DNA of 8,200 nt from Chlamydiota bacterium (GTDB taxonomy: Bacteria > Chlamydiota > Chlamydiia > Chlamydiales > JAJFMB01), in assembly GCA_021772355.1 (NCBI GenBank), contig JAJFMB010000055.1:1-8200 (forward strand), written 5' to 3'. The notes beneath the pieces were generated by a model. It worked only from the letters and a program-made list of their open reading frames with translations. It was not told where the DNA came from and searched no databases. Below are positions 1 through 6,805 of the stretch, piece after piece. The position numbers and the translations under genes are program-made. Position 1 is the first letter of the stretch. The number at the start of each line of letters is the position of its first letter.

Positions 1-1
1 T

Positions 2-940
2 CAGTGTGCCTACAGCGATGCTGGTGAACTTTTACATCTTAGTGACAACTCAGGGGGATGGATCTCCTACATCTATGACGAGCAAAGGCGCGTTGTAAGC
101 AAAGAAACGCCCGATCAACAAGTAGAATACAATTATGACGCTCTTGGTCGTCCCGTTACCATAGGTGATTACACACTCTCGTACGACCAAAAAGGAAATA
201 TCACAAGGGTTGAGAGTAATGACGGTTGTTTTGAAGAATTTATTTACGATCAAAACAATCATTTACAAGCCTATTTAACTCAAAATGGTGACGTGCCTAT
301 AGAGAATCTTGCCACGACTCACATCGCCGCACCGGGAATTAATGAGGGTTTGCTCTTTGTTGATCACTACGTCTACCATTTGCAATTAGATCTATACCTA
401 AATGCTCCTCAAACAGATACGTCATTTGAGTCCTCAGCTCAACCTTGTGTTAACGCCTGGAGTGTCTTGCCTGCGGTTCGATCTCCTTTTACATATGGGC
501 ATTCATGGATATCAATTGATGATAGCACCGGAAAAAGGCATGTTTATGAAGCTTTTCCGGAGGGGATGAAAAAAAATTCAGAATATGTTCCTTCTCAAGC
601 CGTTACCCACGCATGGGAGGTCACAGACGAGGTGTGTCAGGCTGTTATTGCTGAAATGGAACATTGCTACAATGGCGCATTTAAATATCGCGTCTCCGAT
701 AATAACTGCATTCATCTTCTTAAGAGGGGATTAAAAGTCGCTCGCATTCCTCATCCCGATTTTCTAAGTTCGATGGATATTCCTCTCCCTGTTTGTGTCT
801 GTACTTACATCAATCGCTTAAACGAGGGGTTCAATCACCAAGAAATAGCTAAAAAATACTTGAAATTCCCCAAGCAATACACTCCCGTTGGGACTAAAAG
901 ATCTCTTAAAAAGTTAGTGAAGGTGCCTCTCGATTACTGA
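2..940 (+). CDS. YD/RHS-repeat protein, 3' part, with C-terminal permuted papain-like domain (partial)
   Basis: The frame is open from base 2 to the TGA at 938-940, giving 312 residues of a protein whose start lies outside the window. A GTG at 293 could be read as a start, but the repeats upstream are in the same frame, so it is internal. Residues 20-90 hold four YD units (YD at 25, 45, 61 and 82, about 20 residues apart, one as YDALGRP), typical of RHS/YD-repeat shells. The usual RHS core end with a DPxGL motif is not seen. From about residue 150 a different domain begins: YGHSWISID (His 167) and, 69 residues later, DNNCIHLLKRG (Cys 236). This His-first, Cys-later order with an NC(x)H motif resembles circularly permuted papain-like families such as LRAT, PPPDE/DeSI and YiiX. 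I infer a secreted effector or toxin whose tip is a cysteine hydrolase or acyltransferase. The tail is lysine-rich. The repeat assignment is solid; the enzymatic one is tentative. Confidence 0.8.
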   Translation, partial: QCAYSDAGELLHLSDNSGGWISYIYDEQRRVVSKETPDQQVEYNYDALGRPVTIGDYTLSYDQKGNITRVESNDGCFEEFIYDQNNHLQAYLTQNGDVPIENLATTHIAAPGINEGLLFVDHYVYHLQLDLYLNAPQTDTSFESSAQPCVNAWSVLPAVRSPFTYGHSWISIDDSTGKRHVYEAFPEGMKKNSEYVPSQAVTHAWEVTDEVCQAVIAEMEHCYNGAFKYRVSDNNCIHLLKRGLKVARIPHPDFLSSMDIPLPVCVCTYINRLNEGFNHQEIAKKYLKFPKQYTPVGTKRSLKKLVKVPLDY

Positions 941-984
941 ATAAAACTAACTCCTTTGACTGTTGAAAATAAGGGCGATTTAAT

Positions 985-1278
985 ATGGGTAAGACAAAAA
1001 GTTATAAAACACATCTTGATGATAGACTAAAAGATCCTAATGAGGCTGCGGGTTACTTAAACGCGGCATTGGAAGACGATGATCCTCATGTTTTTCTGCT
1101 GGCATTGAGGGATGTCGCCGATGCTATGGGAGGAATGAGTCAACTCTCGGATAAATCGGCACTGAATCGTCAAAGCTTATATCGAGCATTATCTAAAAGT
1201 GGTAATCCTAAGCTTTTGAGTGTTTTATCAATTCTTGAGGCTATGGGTTTTGAAGTAACCATTCGGCCTGCAGCATAA
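985..1278 (+). CDS. HigA-type addiction-module antidote protein (orphan antitoxin)
   Basis: This 97-residue protein has the pattern of the 'probable addiction module antidote protein' family (HigA-like, Cro/C1 helix-turn-helix). The N-terminus has the LKDPNEAAGYLNAAL stretch, followed by FLLALRDVADAMGGMSQL, the recognition-helix region LNRQSLYRALSKSGNP and the end LSILEAMGFEV. Family members neutralise a RelE/HigB (Gp49-like) mRNA interferase and repress their own operon. The ATG is preceded by AAGGG at 971-975, nine bases away. In typical modules the toxin gene lies directly upstream. Here the upstream gene is the YD-repeat protein, 44 bases away, and no ~100-codon toxin reading frame exists on either side. 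It is therefore an orphan antitoxin, either a relic or a free-standing regulator. Its position just downstream of a possible toxin domain might suggest an immunity role, but nothing in the protein itself supports that. Confidence 0.85.
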   Translation: MGKTKSYKTHLDDRLKDPNEAAGYLNAALEDDDPHVFLLALRDVADAMGGMSQLSDKSALNRQSLYRALSKSGNPKLLSVLSILEAMGFEVTIRPAA

Positions 1279-1346
1279 TTAATCTGTTTTAAAACTCATC
1301 AATTCTATTGTTTGGTCGATTATTTCAATGAAAGGTTGGTATTTCA

Positions 1347-1375
1347 TTCATTTTTATCCGTGGAATCCTTAAAAT
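1347..1375 (+). promoter_or_regulatory. Possible sigma-70-type promoter for the pseudouridine synthase unit
   Basis: TAAAAT at 1370-1375 matches the -10 consensus at five of six positions. TTCATT at 1347-1352 is a poor -35 (three of six) at 17-base spacing. It sits 44 bases ahead of the GTG start at 1420. In AT-rich DNA such matches are common by chance. Confidence 0.3.
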
Positions 1376-1409
1376 AGCTTTGCCGGTGTTCGGCGATAAT
1401 GGGTAATTT

Positions 1410-1414
1410 AGGAG
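1410..1414 (+). promoter_or_regulatory. Ribosome binding site that selects the GTG start at 1420
   Basis: AGGAG lies five bases before GTG 1420. The in-frame ATG at 1399 has no purine-rich site before it (upstream bases read GTTCGGCGATA) and would place this AGGAG inside the coding region. The choice of 1420 also makes the protein begin with MGKQRLSKTLA, matching the usual S4-domain start of the family. Confidence 0.75.
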
Positions 1415-1419
1415 TTTCT

Positions 1420-2124
1420 GTGGGTAAACAACGTCTTAGTAAAACTTTAGCCTCCGCGGGTGTCGCTTCAAGGCGGGCATGCGAAGATATGATTTTTGCC
1501 GGTCGAGTGAGAGTGAATGGAAAGGTGGAACGTCAACCACAGGCGATGGTCGATTTAGAGGTAGATCGAATTCTTGTCGATAAAAAGCCGATTTCTGAGG
1601 AGAAAAAAGTTTATTTTTTGCTTAACAAGCCTGCCGGGTTTTTGTGTAGTGCAAGAAGGGGGCAGAGTAAGTATTCAAAAATTGTTTTGGACCTATTTGA
1701 AGACGTCGAGGAGAGAATATTTACTGTCGGGCGTTTGGATAAGGAAACACAAGGACTGTTGATCGTCACAAATGACGGAGAATATGCGCAAAAGGTGATT
1801 CATCCTTCCGCAAATATTCACAAAGAATACATCGCAAAATCTAATCATGAAATTACAGACTATCATCTCAAGGAAATGTCGAAAGGGATCACGATTGAAG
1901 GGACCTTCGTCAAGCCGATCCGCGTGCAAAAAGTACGAAAAGGGACTGTAAAAATTGTCGTTGCCGAGGGGAAAAAAAGAGAGGTGCGGGAGTTGTTACA
2001 CTCTGTTGGTTTGAAGGTGCTGGAGTTAACACGCGTGCGGATAGGGAATCTGCGCTTAAACCGTTTGCCTGTGGGGCATTGGCGTGAGATGACTAAACGG
2101 GAACTGCAACTTCCATTTGAATAA
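1420..2124 (+). CDS. rRNA pseudouridine synthase, RsuA/RluB family
   Basis: The 234-residue protein (from GTG 1420; 241 if ATG 1399 is used) isomerises a uridine in ribosomal RNA to pseudouridine in the cytoplasm. Order of domains: an N-terminal S4 RNA-binding domain (about residues 3-50, QRLSKTLASAGVASRRACE and GRVRVNGK), then the catalytic domain. That domain has LLNKPAG, the motif II segment GRLDKETQGLLIVTNDGE with catalytic Asp 107 (GTG numbering), HPSANIHKEYI, and the C-terminal signature KKREVRELL...RVRIGNLRLNRLPVGHWRE. Length and motifs fit RluB/RsuA rather than RluA/C/D proteins. The exact target (23S or 16S position) cannot be read from sequence, so no gene symbol is given. C. trachomatis has, from memory, a member of this family (CT723) next to gpmA. 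The stop codon overlaps the next start as TAATG, implying co-transcription and translational coupling. Confidence 0.93.
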   Translation: MGKQRLSKTLASAGVASRRACEDMIFAGRVRVNGKVERQPQAMVDLEVDRILVDKKPISEEKKVYFLLNKPAGFLCSARRGQSKYSKIVLDLFEDVEERIFTVGRLDKETQGLLIVTNDGEYAQKVIHPSANIHKEYIAKSNHEITDYHLKEMSKGITIEGTFVKPIRVQKVRKGTVKIVVAEGKKREVRELLHSVGLKVLELTRVRIGNLRLNRLPVGHWREMTKRELQLPFE

Positions 2125-3824
2125 TGTCTGAGAATAATCAATTTCAAGAATCGTGCCTCTATCTTAAGAGCGCGGTCGAAATAATAGAGGGATATGCATT
2201 AGAAACCGAGCGTAAGCTTCCAAAGCTTGCTAGGGAGCTTATTTCTAAGTTTGTCTTCGCTCGCTTCAATAAGGAATATCAGAACAAACTGCGTCAAAAG
2301 AATGAGTCTTTATTGAATGCTATCGACGTGATCAAATGCCATCGGGTGCTTATCGAAAAACTACGGCATGGATCAAAGGAGCAACAAGCTTTAGCTTGCG
2401 CTGCTTTACGAGCGATTAAACACTACAATGCCGTGGTGCGTAAAGTGCTTAGAAAAAAACGGAATTGGCAACGTTTAATGCCGGATTTTTTGACTCATAG
2501 AATGCCCACTCCTCTTTTTCCTTCTGAGTATACCATCGATTTGGCGTTGCCAGTCATTAGGATTAACGATGCGCAAAGCAAAGAGGTGAAAAAAGTTGCC
2601 GCTTCCTCAGAAAAGATTGCTTCCTGTGAGCTGTCGCGACAAGACACTGATGTTTTTTGTATGAAGGGGATCTCTCTATTAAAGCAGCACTACCCTTCAA
2701 TAGGTCAAACGCAAGAAACGATTCGAGAGGCGTTCATCAATATTGAAGTGGATAAGCTGTCTAAATTGATTTCTCTTTCGACAGAATTGATGCCGTTGCC
2801 GGGAGAGAGGTTGACGCTGAAGGGGAAATTTAAGCAAGGGGTCAACCGTGAACGGAACATCCCAATCCCTAAAACCTTTCATCTTTCTTCGAAAGCAATT
2901 CAAACAGCTTTCCCTCACCCTTTGCAGTATTTAGGTTTTTTGTGCGACAAAATGATTCCTTCCTGTCCTCATCGTCCTGATGAGATGTTACTGTTACCAC
3001 AGTATCTAAAACGAAAGGCCCGTTGCGCCTATGCGCTTCTTCCCAAGGGAAACTTTAATTTACGTGCTAAAGTGCAACTGGAACAAAGAAAGAGAGTGTT
3101 TGCACAGTTTGGAACGTCTCTTATAAAAATGCATAGAGAGTTTTTGTACGCTGTTATCCCACAAGAAAGAGCTAGGATCGCTGAAATTTTTGCTGAGGTG
3201 TCCTCTAAAGAGAGTTCCTACCAGTTTATATCAGAGGTGTATGATGCTTTTGCTTCTACTCTTTTAGAAGGGCCTTATGAGAGGCTACTCAATGTTTGGT
3301 TGGAGTATCAGCACTCCCATTTTCGTCATTACAGCAGCGATGAGCGCTTTCAAACTGCAAGTGACTTTCTCAAAGGTGAAGCCAAGCGCAATCTACAACA
3401 CTATTCCAAAGAGGGACGCTCTCTTTTGCAGCTTTTAGATGAATATATTCGACCTGCTTGTCATAAAATTATGCTTCAATATCTTTCGGAAGATTTTGAG
3501 TTTGAGCCTCCTGTTTTAAATGCGTTTGATCAAAAGATTCAGCTTCTGCTCTATCGACAACTGATTTCTTTTATGCGAGAGCTGGAGGAGAATCAGGTGA
3601 TTTCTTATGAAAAGATTGTACATCTAATGACTTATGACACGATGCTTTTTCAAGACGATAGTGGTGATGAGCTTTCAAACGAAGCTAAAAGCATCTCGGA
3701 TGAAATTACAAACTACTTTTTATTGCGCTATCACGTCCGCTTCGGAGGAACGTCGGGAGTAGGAGAACATTCGCTCCGTTGCAAAGAGGCAAAGCAAACT
3801 GCCGAAGATCATCACAAATTCTGA
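2124..3824 (+). CDS. Conserved-type hypothetical protein, large, soluble, mostly helical
   Basis: I do not recognise a domain in these 566 residues. The protein has no signal peptide and no membrane helix. It is rich in Lys, Arg, Glu and Leu, with long amphipathic helical stretches (residues about 5-110 and 330-520), so it looks like a cytosolic helical-repeat or scaffold-like protein. A basic segment, RKVLRKKRNWQR, lies near residues 105-116. The ATG overlaps the stop of the pseudouridine synthase by one base and has no ribosome binding site of its own (upstream bases CAACTTCCATTTGA), so it is probably translated by re-initiation. C. trachomatis has, from memory, a hypothetical protein (CT724) beside its pseudouridine synthase; this could be its counterpart, which alignment would settle. 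The last 34 residues overlap the convergent MFS gene. They read unlike the rest (Gly/Ser/His-rich), so the original end may have been near residue 532. Confidence 0.82.
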   Translation: MSENNQFQESCLYLKSAVEIIEGYALETERKLPKLARELISKFVFARFNKEYQNKLRQKNESLLNAIDVIKCHRVLIEKLRHGSKEQQALACAALRAIKHYNAVVRKVLRKKRNWQRLMPDFLTHRMPTPLFPSEYTIDLALPVIRINDAQSKEVKKVAASSEKIASCELSRQDTDVFCMKGISLLKQHYPSIGQTQETIREAFINIEVDKLSKLISLSTELMPLPGERLTLKGKFKQGVNRERNIPIPKTFHLSSKAIQTAFPHPLQYLGFLCDKMIPSCPHRPDEMLLLPQYLKRKARCAYALLPKGNFNLRAKVQLEQRKRVFAQFGTSLIKMHREFLYAVIPQERARIAEIFAEVSSKESSYQFISEVYDAFASTLLEGPYERLLNVWLEYQHSHFRHYSSDERFQTASDFLKGEAKRNLQHYSKEGRSLLQLLDEYIRPACHKIMLQYLSEDFEFEPPVLNAFDQKIQLLLYRQLISFMRELEENQVISYEKIVHLMTYDTMLFQDDSGDELSNEAKSISDEITNYFLLRYHVRFGGTSGVGEHSLRCKEAKQTAEDHHKF

Positions 3825-4943
3825 ATGAAAACAGCAACAAAGCACGCTGCCTAACGCAGGGGTGAATGCTCCCCGCAATCCAACAGAGAGAATGTTGACA
3901 TTGCTGTAGGCGATGCTATCTTCATTTTTTGCAAAAATAGGTCCGGAGAGATGCCAGCTTAATTCGCTTCCTGCTTGCATCACACCATACGCAATATAGG
4001 CAGCGTAGAGCCAGAAAAGGTGTAGTTGTGCGGTGTAGAGAAGTAGAGGGAAAAGAGCGGCGATCAATGTTACGTGGCTGCTATAGCGGAAAATATCGAT
4101 TTTTTTCATTTGTTTTGCCCAAAAAGGTGTGGTGAGGGCAAAGGCAACTCCCTTACAGAGTGCGAAGGCGATAGCCATTTCTGTGTAGGATAATTGTAAT
4201 GTATCGACAATAAAAGGGGGGAGCGCTGGCTGCATGACCATAAGTCCCATCCCGCCAATCATAAAACCAATTTGAAAATGACGATAATCCTTTCTCGTGC
4301 GTATCACATCCCAAGCGTGTTTCCAGGGTTTCGTTATCTGCTGACTGAGTGAGAGTTTCTCTTTATGTGTGGAAATTTGGCTGCAATCGATGGGGATGCG
4401 CAATTGGAAGATGATGGCTATGCATGAGAGCGAGGCTGCGATTGGAAATAGCCAGCGCCACGCCTCCTGATATCCATCTAACAAACATCCCAGTGTCAGA
4501 GGGAATAAGCCGTTTCCTAAATACCCCACTATAGAGCCGTAAGCAAAGACCTTGTCTCGAGAAGAGGAGGAAAGGTTCAATTTGAGGATCTCCATCCATG
4601 CCGGCACAACGCCTCGAGCTAACATCATATAAAGACCAAAAGCGGCAATATAAAACCAAGGAGAGTGGACAAATGGGCAGAAGAGAAAGGGGAGATGGCC
4701 CAGCACACCTGCTAATATAATATTGCGTACAAGGAGGTCCGGCCGTTTGGAAATGGCGGCACTCCAATAGATTGAGAAAATGGAGACGAGCGGTTTTAGT
4801 GTAAAAAGTAGTGCAAGCTGTATGGGAGAGGCTCCCAGATCTTTGTACAGAATTATGGGGAGCATGTTATAGATGGCCCAAAAAGGAGAGGTGAGGACGC
4901 GCGTCCACATATATGCAGATTTTGTTTTTAAAGGGTCGCTCAT
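3720..4943 (-). CDS. Major facilitator superfamily transporter
   Basis: This is a 407-residue inner-membrane protein. About twelve hydrophobic helices can be placed: near residues 16-34, 40-60, 73-90, 95-118, 133-156, 163-181, then a central cytosolic loop with basic and polar residues (182-221), then 222-247, 252-274, 285-303, 309-330, 345-371 and 375-389. The 6+6 layout with a central loop is the MFS signature. SKRPDLLVRN after helix 2 is where the family's loop 2-3 basic motif lies, though it is degenerate. The substrate is unknown; I see no nucleotide-transporter (Tlc) or sugar-phosphate antiporter hallmark. A weak AGGT lies eight bases before the ATG. The gene follows the OppF-like gene on the same strand after 58 bases, so it may be the last gene of an oppD-oppF-MFS unit. 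Its tail, including helix 12, lies opposite the end of the hypothetical gene at 2124-3824. Confidence 0.88.
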   Translation of the reverse strand: MSDPLKTKSAYMWTRVLTSPFWAIYNMLPIILYKDLGASPIQLALLFTLKPLVSIFSIYWSAAISKRPDLLVRNIILAGVLGHLPFLFCPFVHSPWFYIAAFGLYMMLARGVVPAWMEILKLNLSSSSRDKVFAYGSIVGYLGNGLFPLTLGCLLDGYQEAWRWLFPIAASLSCIAIIFQLRIPIDCSQISTHKEKLSLSQQITKPWKHAWDVIRTRKDYRHFQIGFMIGGMGLMVMQPALPPFIVDTLQLSYTEMAIAFALCKGVAFALTTPFWAKQMKKIDIFRYSSHVTLIAALFPLLLYTAQLHLFWLYAAYIAYGVMQAGSELSWHLSGPIFAKNEDSIAYSNVNILSVGLRGAFTPALGSVLCCCFHSEFVMIFGSLLCLFATERMFSYSRRSSEADVIAQ

Positions 4944-4975
4944 CTAACAATACCTAGAAAATTAATTCCAAAATG

Positions 4976-5005
4976 ATAACAAATAAAATAAATAAAAGCT
5001 ATCAA
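4976..5005 (-). promoter_or_regulatory. Possible promoter in front of the MFS gene
   Basis: On the minus strand, TTGATA (5005-5000, five of six to the -35 consensus) is followed after 18 bases by TGTTAT (4981-4976, four of six to the -10). The end lies 32 bases before the MFS start. It overlaps the stop of the OppF-like gene. It would allow separate expression of the transporter, but the stretch is very AT-rich and chance is a fair explanation. Confidence 0.3.
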
Positions 5006-5802
5006 TCAGGTTTGTCTTTAGGGATCGCTGACAATAATTTTTTTGTATAGGGGTCTTGGGGATTTTCAAACAAAGTGGTCACGTCTGTTGATTCGACGAT
5101 TTTGCCCATATGCATAACAACGACTCTGTCGCAAAGATAGCGGACGACAGAAAGGTCATGGGTAATGAAAAGGTAGCTGAGATTAAGAGTCTCTTTGAGT
5201 TCTGCTAATAAATTTAAAATTTGTGCTTGCACGGAGACATCCAGTGCTGAAACGGCTTCGTCGCAGACGATAAGTTTTGGTTGCATTGCCAAGGCGCGTC
5301 CAATGCAAATGCGCTGCTGCTGACCACCGGAAAATTCATGCGGATATCTCTTCATGACATCAGGGGAGAGGCCCACTTGCTTAAGAAGAGCGGCAACTTG
5401 ATCGACCTGGTCATCTTTGGTTTTTACGATCTCATGGTAGAGAAGCGCTTCTCCAATGCTTTCCAAAATTGTTTTACGGGGGTTGAGGGAAGCGTAAGGA
5501 TCTTGAAAAACAATTTGGATTTTAGTGCGCACTTGCTTCATAGCATGTGACTTGAAGGCGAGGAGATTTTCTCCCATAAAGTTCACTTCACCGTCTGTTG
5601 GCTCAATCAGACGAATGGCTGAACGGCCAGCTGTACTTTTTCCGGAACCTGACTCTCCCACCATCCCCAGCACTTCACCGGCACCAATGTCAAAGCTGAT
5701 GCCGTCAACGGCTTTAATTTCTCCCACTTGATGACGGAATACACCGGAATAGACAGGAAAATATTTTTTTAAATTTTGGACAGATAGTAATATTTCAGGC
5801 AT
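5002..5802 (-). CDS. oppF: Peptide ABC transporter ATPase, OppF/DppF type
   Basis: The protein hydrolyses ATP to drive oligo- or dipeptide uptake as one of two different ATPase subunits on the cytosolic face of a transporter. From ATG 5802 it has 266 residues: Walker A GESGSGKST (49-57), Q-loop Gln 100 in VFQDPYASLNP, signature SGGQQQR (158-164), Walker B LIVCDE (177-182), D-loop SALD (185-188) and His 215 in ITHD. The Q-loop PYASLNP stretch and the Oligo-HPY-like ending PYTKKLLSAIP mark the OppF/DppF group. An upstream ATG at 5838 would add 12 residues (MMGRRRV...) but lacks a ribosome site; ATG 5802 has AAGAG eight bases ahead and overlaps the oppD stop by eight bases. It ends right after the PYT segment, so the usual ~50-residue C-terminal extension with cysteines is missing. 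DppF is an equally valid name. Confidence 0.92.
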   Translation of the reverse strand: MPEILLSVQNLKKYFPVYSGVFRHQVGEIKAVDGISFDIGAGEVLGMVGESGSGKSTAGRSAIRLIEPTDGEVNFMGENLLAFKSHAMKQVRTKIQIVFQDPYASLNPRKTILESIGEALLYHEIVKTKDDQVDQVAALLKQVGLSPDVMKRYPHEFSGGQQQRICIGRALAMQPKLIVCDEAVSALDVSVQAQILNLLAELKETLNLSYLFITHDLSVVRYLCDRVVVMHMGKIVESTDVTTLFENPQDPYTKKLLSAIPKDKPD

Positions 5803-6805
5803 CTCGCATTCTCTTGTTACTCTCCTCCGACCCATCATGTAACCAACACTTTGCTTGGTGTTGTTCCTCTCCTTTTATAGGAAAATGGGGGACAGAACCT
5901 GATTTGCACTTTTCCATCACATAGGGACAACGAGGATGGAAGCGGCACCCTGAAGGGTAGCGGCCTGCGGGAGGGACTGACCCTTTAATCATAGGTAAGC
6001 GTTTTGTGGTTTGTTGGATGCTTGGTCTTGATTGAAACAGTCCCATGGTATAGGGGTGTGACATGTGGGAGAACATCTGATGAACGTTTGCTTTTTCCAC
6101 TGCTTGTGCTGCGTACATGACGATCACATCATCAGCCATTTCCGCGACCACACCCATGTCATGGGTAATAAGGAGTAGTGCCATCCCTTTGCGACGTTGT
6201 AATTCGCGCATAAGATCCAATACTTGTGCTTGAATGGTTACATCCAATGCTGTAGTTGGCTCATCGGCGATCATAACATCGGGTTCGCACATTAAAGCCA
6301 TCGCAATCATCACCCTTTGACGCATACCTCCGGACATTTGGTGAGGATAGTCATCAAAGCGTTCTTCAGGAGACTTGATTCCAACATCTCGAAGGGCTTT
6401 AATGCAGCGCTCTTCCCCCTCTTCACCATAGAGATCGAGATGCAATTCCGCCACTTCCATCAACTGGTCTCCGATTGTATAAACCGGATTGAGAGCACTC
6501 ATAGGATCTTGAAAGATCATTGCGATTGAGGCACCTCTGACATGCCGCATTTTCCGTTCTGAAATGGTAAGCAGATTGGTGTTTTTGTAGAGCACTTCAC
6601 CCTCAGGTGGTAAGGCGAGTAGATGAGGAAGCACGCGCATAATAGAGAGCGCTGCCATCGTTTTCCCGCAGCCCGATTCTCCGACAAGCGCAAGCGTTTT
6701 GCCGAGTTCCAAGTCAAAGGAGAGTTTGTTAACCACTGAGACGGGCTTTCCGCCAATTTTCAGTTTTGTGGTAAGATCGCGTACGCGCAAAATCGGTTCA
6801 TTCAT
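5795..6805 (-). CDS. oppD: Peptide ABC transporter ATPase, OppD/DppD type
   Basis: This 336-residue protein is the partner ATPase of the OppF-like protein in an oligo- or dipeptide importer. It has Walker A GESGCGKT (42-49), Q-loop Gln 99 in MIFQDPMSALNP, signature SGGMRQR (158-164), Walker B VMIADEP (177-183), D-loop TALD (185-188) and His 215 in LLITHD. The PMSALNP and TTALDVTIQAQ wording is typical of OppD. The C-terminal extension is full length: HPYTMGLFQSRPS (250-262), a PPAGRYPSGC stretch, and four cysteines at 287, 293, 300 and 320, the region that in some DppD proteins holds an iron-sulfur cluster. No ribosome binding site is evident before ATG 6805. Neither the permease (OppB/C) nor the peptide-binding (OppA) gene is in the window. 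Peptide import would suit an intracellular bacterium dependent on host amino acids (inference). Confidence 0.93.
   Translation of the reverse strand: MNEPILRVRDLTTKLKIGGKPVSVVNKLSFDLELGKTLALVGESGCGKTMAALSIMRVLPHLLALPPEGEVLYKNTNLLTISERKMRHVRGASIAMIFQDPMSALNPVYTIGDQLMEVAELHLDLYGEEGEERCIKALRDVGIKSPEERFDDYPHQMSGGMRQRVMIAMALMCEPDVMIADEPTTALDVTIQAQVLDLMRELQRRKGMALLLITHDMGVVAEMADDVIVMYAAQAVEKANVHQMFSHMSHPYTMGLFQSRPSIQQTTKRLPMIKGSVPPAGRYPSGCRFHPRCPYVMEKCKSGSVPHFPIKGEEQHQAKCWLHDGSEESNKRMRDA

Larger units (their letters stand above)
1279..1419. other. Intergenic stretch between antidote gene and pseudouridine synthase
   Basis: This is AT-rich non-coding DNA of 141 bases. A weak hairpin is possible (AATGAAA at 1327-1333 pairing with TTTCATT at 1342-1348, eight-base loop), but it has one G-C pair and no proper T-tract, so I do not call it a terminator. 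A possible promoter is listed separately. I see no remnant of a HigB-type toxin gene here. Confidence 0.5.

Noticed and set aside
50..262. Minus-strand reading frame of 70 codons
   Set aside because: It lies opposite the YD-repeat coding region, has no recognisable motif, and its codon pattern is the mirror of the real frame.
491..715. Nucleic-acid deaminase tip on the YD-repeat protein
   Set aside because: The deaminase pattern (H/C-A-E plus PCxxC) is absent. The protein has a single cysteine in an NNCIH context, which fits a cysteine-hydrolase fold better.
293..940. Separate 215-residue gene beginning at GTG 293
   Set aside because: The same frame is open back to base 2 and encodes YD repeats, there is no ribosome binding site before 293, and the protein reads continuously across it.
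1327..1352. Intrinsic terminator after the antidote gene
   Set aside because: The 7-base stem is almost all A-T and is followed by CATTTTTAT rather than a run of T directly at the stem, so it is too weak to call.
4363..4767. Minus-strand 134-codon frame inside the MFS gene
   Set aside because: It is a shifted frame of the transporter gene, Cys/Pro/Ser-rich without helices or motifs.
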